This document shows positions 1-6,996 of a stretch of DNA of 21,568 nucleotides, piece by piece. The translations under genes and the position numbers were made by a program. The notes below the pieces were generated by a model that was given only the letters and a program-made list of their open reading frames with translations, was not told the origin of the DNA and searched no databases. The first letter of the stretch is position 1. The number at the start of each line of letters is the position of its first letter. Source of the DNA: Flavobacteriales bacterium UBA5869 (GTDB lineage Bacteria > Bacteroidota > Bacteroidia > Flavobacteriales_D > Crocinitomicaceae); NCBI GenBank assembly GCA_002432565.1, contig DJFP01000286.1, positions 1-21,568 of the forward strand, given 5' to 3'.

Positions 1-459
1 AACTGCAAAAAACAACCGTGGTATAAAAACACCCTGTTCGTATTCGTGGCAGACCACGGACATGCTTCACCGGGAATGGTTGATCCGGGAAGAGGGAAAT
101 TCTATCATGTTCCATTGTTATTCTTCGGTGAACCGATCAAGAAATCATACCGTGGAAAACGTATGGATGTGATCGGGTCACAGGCCGATATTGCTGCAAC
201 GCTGATCTACCAAATGAAAGGACAGCCTGCACGTTATCCTTACAGCAAGGATTTAATGAACCCGAAAGTACCACAGTTCGCTTTCCACGCAATAATCCGC
301 GGATACGGCTGGGGAACAGACAAAGGAAATTTTACGTATTACATGGAACAGAAGATCGTGGGAGACGATACTTTCAAGGATCGAAAAGACTTTAAACAGG
401 CTCAGAAAAACTGTTCTTACTTCCTGAATACGCTTTACGAAGATTATAAAAAATTGTAA
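1..459 (+). CDS. Sulfatase/LtaS-type phosphoglycerol transferase, C-terminal part (5' end outside window)
   Basis: Only the last 152 codons are present; the frame is open to base 1, so the GTG at 46 is an internal valine and not the start. What remains is the end of an alkaline-phosphatase/sulfatase-fold catalytic domain. VADHGH (visible residues 16-21) is the conserved metal-binding Asp-His near the end of the LtaS and sulfatase fold. HVPLLFFG and SQADIAATLI are the family blocks that follow it, and the tail is a charged helix. Family members transfer phosphoglycerol or phosphoethanolamine to lipids or glycans at the outer face of the inner membrane, or hydrolyse sulfate esters. The N-terminal membrane helices and catalytic Thr or Ser/Cys are not visible, so the substrate cannot be told. 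rlmN follows 95 bases later from its own promoter. Confidence 0.8.
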   Translation, partial: NCKKQPWYKNTLFVFVADHGHASPGMVDPGRGKFYHVPLLFFGEPIKKSYRGKRMDVIGSQADIAATLIYQMKGQPARYPYSKDLMNPKVPQFAFHAIIRGYGWGTDKGNFTYYMEQKIVGDDTFKDRKDFKQAQKNCSYFLNTLYEDYKKL

Positions 460-478
460 GTTCATCCATTTTCTAGGA

Positions 479-505
479 TTGTCCGCTAAAAGTAGCGTAT
501 CTTTG
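479..505 (+). promoter_or_regulatory. Bacteroidota-type promoter of rlmN
   Basis: TATCTTTG at 498-505 is a perfect TAnnTTTG -7 box. A TTG at 479-481 lies 16 bases upstream as the -33 element. Transcription would start near 511, giving a leader of about 44 bases that contains a degenerate copy of the AGCTTTAGC repeat family. Confidence 0.65.
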
Positions 506-509
506 TGCC

Positions 510-537
510 GTCGCTAAAGCTATAGCACAAGCATTGT
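510..537. repeat. Degenerate copy of the AGCTTTAGC dispersed repeat in the rlmN leader
   Basis: Bases 518-535 match 14767-14784 upstream of corA at 16 of 18 positions. GCTAAAGC at 513-520 followed by TATAGC gives it a short palindromic character. It lies between the rlmN -7 box and the start codon. Confidence 0.45.
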
Positions 538-554
538 ACCCTCATTGAAACAGC

Positions 555-1634
555 ATGTCGTCCAAATTGATCAATATCAGAAATTTAAACCCGGAAGAAC
601 TGAAAGCGGCAATCGTTGCATTCGGGGAACCTGCATTTCGTGCAAAACAGGTTTATGACTGGATCTGGAAAAAGAACGTGCATGATTTTGCTTCCATGGC
701 AAACATCGGGAAAAGCCTGCAGGAAAAACTGCAGGAGAACTTCTACTTCGATGGAATTACAGTCGAAGACCAGCAGGTTTCAAGCGATAAGACTATCAAA
801 TGTGCGTTTGGAATTGAAGGACAAAGCCAGGTGGTTGAAGGCGTTTTGATCCCGACCACTTCCCGCATGACCGCCTGCATTTCCTCCCAGGTAGGCTGCA
901 GCTTATCCTGTGCATTTTGTGCTACAGGCCGTTTGAAAATGATGCGCAACCTAAGTGCGGGAGAAATTGTGGACCAGGTAGTTTACCTCAAGAATCTGGC
1001 AACCGATAAATACAACACCAATCTTTCCAACATCGTTTACATGGGAATGGGTGAACCTTTGCTGAACTACAAAAATGTGGTCCGAAGCACAGAAATTCTT
1101 ACCGACGAGAACGGATTGGGCATGTCGCCGAAACGCATTACAGTTTCCACTGCCGGAATTGCCAAAATGATTAAAAAACTGGGGGACGATCAGGTCAAAT
1201 TCAACCTGGCGCTTTCACTCCACGCAGCCAATGATGCCAAGCGTTCGAAAATCATGGATATCAACGACACCAACAACCTGGAGGCTCTTTCGGAAGCCTT
1301 GTTGTATTTCCATGAAAAAACCGGATCTCGAGTTACGTTTGAATACATCATTTTCAAGGATTTCAACGACGGATTGGAAGATGCAAGAGAATTGGCAGAC
1401 TTTGCAAAAGTAGTTCCCTGCAAGATCAACATCATTGAGTACAACCCGATTGACGACGGAGAATACCGCCAGGCAGACCGTCAGAAAGTAGACGATTTTG
1501 CGCGTTTCCTGGAAGAAAAATGCAACCTCATCGTAAACGTTCGACGCAGCCGCGGAAAAGACATCGATGCAGCCTGCGGACAGTTAGCCAATAAAAACAA
1601 GATGATCGATAAGCGGGTGTTGAAGGTCTCCTGA
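555..1634 (+). CDS. rlmN: Dual-specificity 23S rRNA (A2503-C2)/tRNA (A37-C2) methyltransferase RlmN
   Basis: A 359-residue radical-SAM enzyme that methylates C2 of adenosine 2503 in 23S rRNA and of A37 in some tRNAs, acting in the cytoplasm. The cluster motif is C115-x3-C119-x2-C122 (GCSLSCAFC). Cys108, seven residues before it, matches the conserved Cys118 of the E. coli enzyme, and Cys341 (DAACGQ) matches the C-terminal cysteine that is methylated as reaction intermediate, so the mechanistic cysteines all appear intact. GMGEP (SAM binding) is also present. The N-terminal 100 residues form the usual RNA-recognition region. Length is typical for RlmN. Cfr-type resistance proteins share the motifs, but length and context favour the housekeeping enzyme. 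The ATG start fits the promoter 50 bases upstream, and a strong terminator palindrome follows the stop by 11 bases. Confidence 0.96.
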   Translation: MSSKLINIRNLNPEELKAAIVAFGEPAFRAKQVYDWIWKKNVHDFASMANIGKSLQEKLQENFYFDGITVEDQQVSSDKTIKCAFGIEGQSQVVEGVLIPTTSRMTACISSQVGCSLSCAFCATGRLKMMRNLSAGEIVDQVVYLKNLATDKYNTNLSNIVYMGMGEPLLNYKNVVRSTEILTDENGLGMSPKRITVSTAGIAKMIKKLGDDQVKFNLALSLHAANDAKRSKIMDINDTNNLEALSEALLYFHEKTGSRVTFEYIIFKDFNDGLEDARELADFAKVVPCKINIIEYNPIDDGEYRQADRQKVDDFARFLEEKCNLIVNVRRSRGKDIDAACGQLANKNKMIDKRVLKVS

Positions 1635-1645
1635 TAAAATAATCC

Positions 1646-1684
1646 ACAGTAGGGAGCGAAAAATTTTTCGCCCCTACTGTTTTT
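1646..1684 (+). terminator. Terminator of rlmN made from a REP-like palindrome
   Basis: The left arm 1646-1663 pairs with 1664-1680 over 17 base pairs with a single bulged A (1655); the centre is AAAAATTTTT. A run of T (1680-1684) follows, giving an intrinsic terminator for rlmN. Its near-perfect symmetry and the GTAGGGGCG-type arm resemble dispersed palindromes found in many bacterial genomes, so it may be a co-opted repeat. Confidence 0.75.
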
Positions 1685-1718
1685 ACCGTCGATAGTTATC
1701 ACAGATTGAATTTTAAAG

Positions 1719-1726
1719 TAAATTTG
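1719..1726 (+). promoter_or_regulatory. -7 box of the polyprenyl synthase gene, almost touching the start codon
   Basis: TAAATTTG at 1719-1726 is a perfect TAnnTTTG. Only 5 bases separate it from the ATG at 1732, so the transcript should start at or within a base or two of the start codon. I find no TTG at the usual -33 distance. Confidence 0.55.
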
Positions 1727-1731
1727 TCTAT

Positions 1732-2700
1732 ATGACAGTTCAGGAGATTTTAGCGCCCATCGAAACGGAAATGAAATTGTTTGAGATTCGCTTCCATGAG
1801 AGTATGAAATCAAAGGTTCCTTTGCTGGATAAAATCACTCATTACATCATTCGGAGAAAAGGAAAGCAGATGCGTCCGATGTTCTTGTTCCTGACGGCAA
1901 AAATGCTGGGCGAGATCAACGAAAAAACGTATCAGAGCGCATCCCTTGTAGAACTGTTGCACACCGCAACACTGGTCCATGATGACGTGGTCGATGATGC
2001 CAACGAACGCCGCGGTTTCTTTTCCGTTAATGCGCTTTGGAAAAACAAAATTGCTGTTCTGGTTGGCGATTACATGCTTTCCCGCGTATTGCTCCATTCC
2101 CTGGAAAATGATAATGTAAGAGCACTTCAGATCGTTGCCCGCGCTGTACGTGAAATGAGTGAAGGTGAATTGCTTCAGATCGAAAAGGCAAGAAAACTGG
2201 ATATTACCGAAGAGGTTTATTTTGACGTGATCCGCCAGAAAACAGCCAGTCTGATAGCCACGGTTTGCGAATCCGCTGCAGCATCCGTTGACCGGGAAGA
2301 TATGGCCGACCGCATGCGCCGTTTCGGAGAACTGGTTGGATTGGCTTTCCAGGTGAAAGACGATATTTTCGACTATGGAACTCCCGGAAACATCGGGAAA
2401 CCAACCGGAAATGATATCCGTGAACGTAAAATGACCCTTCCGTTGATCTACGCGCTGCAACACAGCGACAAGGCAGTCCGCAAGGAATTGATGAATATTG
2501 TCAAAAACCACAACGAGGAAAAGAAATACGTCCAGCGCGCTATCCACCTGGTAATAGAAGCCGGCGGAATTGAGTACGCTTACAAACGTATGATCGCATT
2601 GAAAACAGAGGCACTTGATTTGTTGGCAGACATCCCGGATTCAGAATCCAAAAGAGCGTTGATCGGTTTAGTAGAATATACTGTCACCAGGGACAAGTAA
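1732..2700 (+). CDS. Long-chain all-trans polyprenyl diphosphate synthase (IspB/octaprenyl type)
   Basis: A 322-residue trans-prenyltransferase that condenses isopentenyl diphosphate onto an allylic diphosphate. In Bacteroidota the product is expected to be the menaquinone side chain. The first Asp-rich motif is D84-D85-V-V-D88 and the second is D210-D211-I-F-D214, both binding Mg-diphosphate. GKQMRP (44-49) is the usual IPP-binding stretch. Small residues just before the first motif (HTAT at 77-80) are typical of long-chain enzymes, but the exact chain length cannot be read from sequence. The N-terminus (MTVQEILAP...) looks complete for the family. The start lies directly after a TAnnTTTG box, so the mRNA is probably leaderless or nearly so. 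The gene is monocistronic. Confidence 0.9.
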   Translation: MTVQEILAPIETEMKLFEIRFHESMKSKVPLLDKITHYIIRRKGKQMRPMFLFLTAKMLGEINEKTYQSASLVELLHTATLVHDDVVDDANERRGFFSVNALWKNKIAVLVGDYMLSRVLLHSLENDNVRALQIVARAVREMSEGELLQIEKARKLDITEEVYFDVIRQKTASLIATVCESAAASVDREDMADRMRRFGELVGLAFQVKDDIFDYGTPGNIGKPTGNDIRERKMTLPLIYALQHSDKAVRKELMNIVKNHNEEKKYVQRAIHLVIEAGGIEYAYKRMIALKTEALDLLADIPDSESKRALIGLVEYTVTRDK

Positions 2701-2846
2701 GGTGACTTCGACTTCCATTGACGTTTCTGTCAAGGTTTATAAACGCTCAGCCACCATTCCACGTATTTCATTGACTGAAAATTGAAAAGTATGTATTTAC
2801 ACTAATCTGCTGCTGCTGATCTATCAAAAACAGTGCTTAGTAAACT

Positions 2847-2891
2847 GCACTAACGCTTGTTTTTATCAAAAGCTTTGCTTTTTCTTCTTTT
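2847..2891 (+). repeat. Diverged copy of the ppa-upstream repeat/promoter element
   Basis: It carries GCACTAACG (2847-2855) and then TCAAAAGCTTTGC plus a TTTTCTTCTT tail (2866-2890), in the order seen upstream of pyrophosphatase at 7878-7928. AAAAGC/GCTTTT forms a 6-base-pair hairpin followed by a T-rich tract, so it could terminate the upstream polyprenyl synthase gene. Here no TAnnTTTG box follows. The rest of 2701-2920 shows nothing else convincing. Confidence 0.5.
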
Positions 2892-2920
2892 CAATTTTAC
2901 ATTCTCAATTTTCAATTAGT

Positions 2921-3235
2921 CTATTGGTCCAATAAATCCGACTCAGCTAAATCTGCCTTTGGATTGCGTTCCCACTTCTTTTTTAATAAATGCTCAATTC
3001 CATAAGTTACTGCAGCTCCGAATACAATTCCTATCAAAGACAGCGCAAAATCAGGCACATCCAGATCAACATCTGCCACCAGCAGGAAAAGTCCAAGCAG
3101 GAAACCAAGTATGAATTGAGCAGCAAAGAAGATCACAATTCCTAAAATAGCGTACCCCCAGGCACTTCTTTTGTGCAATTTAGCAAGATCGTAATACAAT
3201 TTTCCGAAAAAATAAATAGGCAGAAGTGTTAGCAT
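2921..3235 (-). CDS. Small integral membrane protein, unknown function
   Basis: A 104-residue hydrophobic protein not assigned to a named family. The N-terminus (LLPIYFFGKLYYDLAK) may be a short helix lying in the membrane. Residues about 26-54 form one long or two short membrane helices (AWGYAILGIVIFF, FILGFLLGLFLLV). Acidic residues VDLDVPD separate these from a final helix at about 62-84, followed by a charged tail (KKKWERNPKADLAESD) that is probably cytoplasmic. The coding call rests on hydrophobic organisation, a clean ATG and a perfect minus-strand TAnnTTTG box 17 bases upstream. It converges with the polyprenyl synthase gene and is divergent from the MORN-dnaG cluster. No function can be assigned. 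Confidence 0.7.
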   Translation of the reverse strand: MLTLLPIYFFGKLYYDLAKLHKRSAWGYAILGIVIFFAAQFILGFLLGLFLLVADVDLDVPDFALSLIGIVFGAAVTYGIEHLLKKKWERNPKADLAESDLLDQ

Positions 3236-3252
3236 ATCAATCGATTTAGGTG

Positions 3253-3260
3253 CAAATTTA
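3253..3260 (-). promoter_or_regulatory. -7 box of the small membrane protein gene
   Basis: On the minus strand, TAAATTTG (3260 to 3253) matches TAnnTTTG exactly. The predicted transcription start near 3247 leaves a leader of about 12 bases before the ATG at 3235. No clear -33 TTG is seen. Confidence 0.55.
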
Positions 3261-3361
3261 ATGAACAGAATGAAAAAAGCGTATTTTCAACCAATGAATC
3301 CGTTTCAACGTTGTAACCTTTACAACTAAGAAGCCAGCTTCCGTCCTGATTGAAAACGGTC

Positions 3362-3388
3362 CAGCTTCGCTTTTTCTTCTTAACTTTG
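3362..3388 (+). promoter_or_regulatory. Promoter of the MORN lipoprotein-dnaG-mscS cluster
   Basis: TAACTTTG at 3381-3388 is a perfect TAnnTTTG box, 19 bases before the ATG. The 20 bases 3363-3382, which end with the TA of this box, are identical to 7910-7929 at the pyrophosphatase promoter. That identity suggests a shared or transposed promoter element. Confidence 0.65.
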
Positions 3389-3407
3389 AACTAATATTAA
3401 AACAAAC

Positions 3408-3827
3408 ATGAAACAAATCATTGGTCTTATTTTAATTGCCTCTATTTCGTTAACCGTAAACAGCTGCGGAGAAGAAAAAAAAGCTCCCAAAAAAGAATCT
3501 GTTAACGACCTGGTAGAAATCAAAAACGGAATTTATACGGAATACTATCCGGGTAGAAAAGCTGTTAAATTTAAAGGGCCTCAGGACAGCGAAAGTAAGA
3601 GAAACGGACGCTGGTTCTTTTACGACGAACGAGGAAATGAGCTTTCCATGACGGAATACGTGAACGGTAAAAAACACGGTTTCATTTTCGTTCGCTACCC
3701 CAACGGAGCCATGCGTTATACCGGTGAATTTAATATGGACGTCGAGGCAGGTTTGTGGAAATTCTACAAAGAAGACGGAACGGTCATCTCTGAAAAAGAT
3801 TACGGCAACAAAGAAATTATCCAGTAA
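3408..3827 (+). CDS. MORN-repeat (YwqK-like) lipoprotein
   Basis: A 139-residue protein with a lipoprotein signal peptide: MKQ, a hydrophobic core and VNSC, with Cys20 the expected lipidated residue. A Lys/Glu-rich linker follows. The body carries MORN-type beta repeats, such as GIYTEYYPG, KRNGRWFFYDERGN, GKKHGFIFVRYPNG and EAGLWKFYKEDG. Annotation pipelines often name this fold 'toxin-antitoxin system YwqK family antitoxin', but no toxin partner is present here, so that name should not be read as function. It is probably anchored to the periplasmic face of the inner or outer membrane. It lies only 5 bases upstream of dnaG under a single clear promoter, so co-transcription is likely. Confidence 0.82.
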   Translation: MKQIIGLILIASISLTVNSCGEEKKAPKKESVNDLVEIKNGIYTEYYPGRKAVKFKGPQDSESKRNGRWFFYDERGNELSMTEYVNGKKHGFIFVRYPNGAMRYTGEFNMDVEAGLWKFYKEDGTVISEKDYGNKEIIQ

Positions 3828-3832
3828 CAAAT

Positions 3833-5815
3833 ATGTCACGCATTCCCCCGCATATCATTGATGAAATCATGCAGACAGCTCGCATTGAAGAGGTGATCGG
3901 GGAATTCGTGAACTTAAAAAAATCAGGATCGAACCTGAAAGGGCTGAGTCCGTTCGTGGATGAGAAATCACCTTCGTTCATGGTCTCACCCGCCAAACAA
4001 ATTTTCAAGTGCTTCTCTTCAGGTAAAGGGGGAACTGTGGTTAGTTTCCTTATGGAAAAAGAACATTTTTCATACCCGGAAGCTTTAAAATGGCTGGCAG
4101 ACAAATACGGGATCCAGGTCCCGGAAGACAAACCACAGACTGCAGAAGAAATAGCAGCCACCACAGAGCGTGAAAGCTTATACATCATTAACGAATTTGC
4201 AAAGGAACACTTCCTGCACAACATGCACGAAACCCAGGAAGGCCAGAATATCGGTCTCTCCTATTTCGAGGAACGCGGTTTCAGGGCTGACATTATCAAA
4301 AAATTCCAATTGGGATATTGTTTGAATTCCGGGGATGATTTTACCAAAGCAGCTTTAAAAAAGGGATATAAAAAAGAATACCTGGAATCAGTCGGATTAA
4401 CCCGGACCAAAGAAGACCGAAGTTTCGATTTCTTCCGCGGAAGAGTGATGTTCCCCATTCATTCCATCTCAGGTCGTGTGCTTGGATTCGGAGGACGAAC
4501 ACTGATCACGGACAAAAAAATAGCCAAGTATTTCAATTCACCCGAAAGTATCATTTACAACAAGAGTGAGATCTTGTACGGATTGTACTTCGCGAAAGGT
4601 GATATCGTCAAATACGACAACTGCTTCCTGTGTGAAGGATATACGGATGTGATTTCCATGCACCAGGCCGGAGTGGCCAATTCAGTCGCCTCTTCCGGTA
4701 CTTCTTTAACGAAAGAACAGATCCGTTTGATCAAACGGTACACTCAAAATATTACGATCCTTTACGATGGTGATGCCGCCGGAATTAAAGCGTCTTTCCG
4801 CGGAATTGACCTCATCCTGGAAGAAGGAATGAACGTAAAAGTTGTTCTTTTCCCGGATGGCGATGACCCCGATTCTTATTCCAAAAAGGTAAGCACCACG
4901 GAATTGATGGATTTCATCAAAGCCAATACGCAGGATTTTGTGAGTTTCAAGACTTCCATGCTCCTTGCAGACGGTGGAAACGATCCGCTTCAAAAAGCAC
5001 AGATCATCCGCGATGTGGTACAGTCCATTGCTTTGATCCCGGACCAAATCACTCGTTCTGTCTTCACTACTGAGATCGCACGCGTTTTCGGTTTCGACGA
5101 GAGCATTGTGATCAACGAATTGAATAAGCTTCGGAAAAACCAGGTAGCCAAAGAGCTGGACGAACCGATGATCGCTTCGAATCCTTCGTTGACAGATACC
5201 TTTACCGAACCGACTCCGCAGGCTGTAACAGCTTCTGAGGTTAAATCTCCTTACGCAAAGGAAGAACACGAATTGATCCGCGTTTTAGTGAAATACGGCG
5301 TATTTGCAATTACCACCGATCACATTGACGAGCACGGCCTTGCACACACCGTTGAAGTGAGTGTTGCTGAACTCATCAATCACGAATTGGCAAAAGATGA
5401 ATTGACTTTCCAATTCCCGATCTTCCAGAACATATACCAGCAAATCGTAGATGGACTAGCAGAAAAAACATTGTATAAGGTTTCGTATTGGCTGCGTCAT
5501 GAAAATCCGGAAATTGTGCAGTTCATCACTGAAATTGAAACCGAACAATACGAATTAAGTCCGCAGTGGCTCTTGAAATACAGCGTAGACACGAACCGCG
5601 AAATAGACAAGTTGAAAAACACGGTTATGAACGCGATTTATGCTTTCAAGAAATTACGTGTCATGCAGCGAATTGCCCAAATCCAAAAAGAACTGAACGA
5701 TTTGGCAGAAAATATTACCCAGGAACAACTGCAGGATCTACTGTCAGAGCAAATTGTTTTAGAGCGTGTTAAAATGTCTATTGCCGGGAAGTTGAACCAA
5801 ACAATCATTCATTAA
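3833..5815 (+). CDS. dnaG: DNA primase DnaG with degenerate zinc-binding domain
   Basis: A 660-residue primase that makes RNA primers at the replication fork. The order is: N-terminal CHC2-type domain (1-100), catalytic core, Toprim domain and a C-terminal region for helicase binding. Toprim residues are intact: E268 (CEGYTD), D312 and D314 (YDGDAAG), plus the DGDDPD block. In the zinc domain the ligand pattern C-x2-H-x17-C-x2-C has become S39, V42, C60 and S63, so three of four ligands are gone while KSPSF, KQIFKCF and GKGG are kept. As I recall, flavobacterial primases share this loss, so it is probably ancestral and not a defect. The start is ATG, 5 bases after the lipoprotein gene; mscS starts 2 bases after the stop. 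Confidence 0.95.
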   Translation: MSRIPPHIIDEIMQTARIEEVIGEFVNLKKSGSNLKGLSPFVDEKSPSFMVSPAKQIFKCFSSGKGGTVVSFLMEKEHFSYPEALKWLADKYGIQVPEDKPQTAEEIAATTERESLYIINEFAKEHFLHNMHETQEGQNIGLSYFEERGFRADIIKKFQLGYCLNSGDDFTKAALKKGYKKEYLESVGLTRTKEDRSFDFFRGRVMFPIHSISGRVLGFGGRTLITDKKIAKYFNSPESIIYNKSEILYGLYFAKGDIVKYDNCFLCEGYTDVISMHQAGVANSVASSGTSLTKEQIRLIKRYTQNITILYDGDAAGIKASFRGIDLILEEGMNVKVVLFPDGDDPDSYSKKVSTTELMDFIKANTQDFVSFKTSMLLADGGNDPLQKAQIIRDVVQSIALIPDQITRSVFTTEIARVFGFDESIVINELNKLRKNQVAKELDEPMIASNPSLTDTFTEPTPQAVTASEVKSPYAKEEHELIRVLVKYGVFAITTDHIDEHGLAHTVEVSVAELINHELAKDELTFQFPIFQNIYQQIVDGLAEKTLYKVSYWLRHENPEIVQFITEIETEQYELSPQWLLKYSVDTNREIDKLKNTVMNAIYAFKKLRVMQRIAQIQKELNDLAENITQEQLQDLLSEQIVLERVKMSIAGKLNQTIIH

Positions 5816-5817
5816 AC

Positions 5818-6939
5818 ATGTTAGAAACCAGATTCACGCTTGGTTTGATCGAAGTTTGTTATTTGAACATCCTGATCATTGCTGTTTCTTTTTTCCTGGC
5901 TTACATTGCTAAAAAAATCATTTACCGTTCCGTAAAGCGCTACCTGACTTCGGCAAATATTCACCTGGAAGGAAGAAAAACAACCTGGCTGAAACTATTG
6001 AGTCAAAGCGGTTTTGCATTGGCAGCTTATATTTCAATCAAATGTTTCAACATCAATAACGAGGGAGTTACTTTCAAAGAATTCCTGGATTATCACTTTA
6101 TCGATACTCCCAAAATCAAAGTCAGCTTCGAGAATGTGATTTATGTTGTTTTGATCATTTTCGGTGCACGTGTTACGATCAATGTGGTGCGTTTATTCAT
6201 TCAACGAAGATTTAAACGCAATAAGATCAATGAGATCGGTACGGAGTACGTTTACACACAGGTTGCTAAATATGTTATCAATGTCCTTGCATTTTTCTTC
6301 ATTTTAGTAGCACTGGACGTCGATGCAAAACTATTCCTGGGAGGTTCCGCGGCACTATTGGTTGGTTTGGGACTTGGTTTACAGGATGTTTTCAAAGACA
6401 TGTTTTCCGGCTTTGTCCTGCTCTTTGAAGGAAGTATTCGTGTAGGAGACGTGGTGGAATTCTACGACGGGAAGTCATCGGATGCCATTGTGGCTAAGAT
6501 TATCCGCATCAATGTGCGCACCACACAAATCGAAACACGCGACGGGAACATACTGATTGTCCCGAATACCAAACTGACACAGGAATATATTGAGAACTGG
6601 AGCCACGGAAGTACACTTTCCCGTTTTCGGCTTCCCGTAACAGTAGCTTACGGAAGTGACACCCATTTGGTCAGCGAAATCCTGAAACAAGCTGTTCTGA
6701 GCCATCCGAAAGTTCACAAGACAAAAGGTGTGGATGTGCGGCTAAACGATTTCGGGGAGAACGGGCTTCACATGGAAGTAATGTTCTGGGCGGACCAAAG
6801 CTGGGATATCAATGTTTATAAATCCGAGATCCGTTTTGAGATTGACCGCTTATTCCGTCACTACAAAATCCGGATTCCTTATCCACAAAGAGACATGCGG
6901 ATTATCCAATCTGGCGAAACGAATGATGAAAGACAGTAA
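5818..6939 (+). CDS. MscS-family mechanosensitive ion channel
   Basis: A 373-residue inner-membrane channel that opens under membrane tension to relieve osmotic downshock. Predicted helices lie at about 12-32, 57-77, 105-128 and 148-168, followed by the pore-lining Gly/Ala-rich helix at 172-205, with the family signature GLGLGLQD (183-190). The beta domain follows (GDVVEF, TRDGNILIVPN, IENWSHGS), then the C-terminal alpha-beta vestibule. Two helices more than E. coli MscS makes this one of the larger family variants. The ATG sits 2 bases after the dnaG stop, indicating the same transcript, but primase and channel have no known functional link and the pairing may be simple operon packing. Confidence 0.92.
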   Translation: MLETRFTLGLIEVCYLNILIIAVSFFLAYIAKKIIYRSVKRYLTSANIHLEGRKTTWLKLLSQSGFALAAYISIKCFNINNEGVTFKEFLDYHFIDTPKIKVSFENVIYVVLIIFGARVTINVVRLFIQRRFKRNKINEIGTEYVYTQVAKYVINVLAFFFILVALDVDAKLFLGGSAALLVGLGLGLQDVFKDMFSGFVLLFEGSIRVGDVVEFYDGKSSDAIVAKIIRINVRTTQIETRDGNILIVPNTKLTQEYIENWSHGSTLSRFRLPVTVAYGSDTHLVSEILKQAVLSHPKVHKTKGVDVRLNDFGENGLHMEVMFWADQSWDINVYKSEIRFEIDRLFRHYKIRIPYPQRDMRIIQSGETNDERQ

Positions 6940-6996
6940 ACTGCATAAAACAGAGAAAAGAATCATTTTGTAAGATTTTAATATAAAACAGACACT

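Noticed and set aside
1810..2547. Minus-strand reading frame of 245 codons opposite the polyprenyl synthase gene
   Set aside because: It lies wholly inside a gene with both Asp-rich motifs, has no recognisable domain and no promoter; it is a shadow of codon bias.
3408..3827. Toxin-antitoxin module suggested by the YwqK-type name
   Set aside because: No toxin gene is adjacent, and the protein is a lipoprotein with MORN repeats; the name is a database legacy.
4706..5269. Minus-strand reading frame of 187 codons opposite dnaG
   Set aside because: Overlaps the Toprim region of a clear primase; sequence is low in structure and unlike any family.
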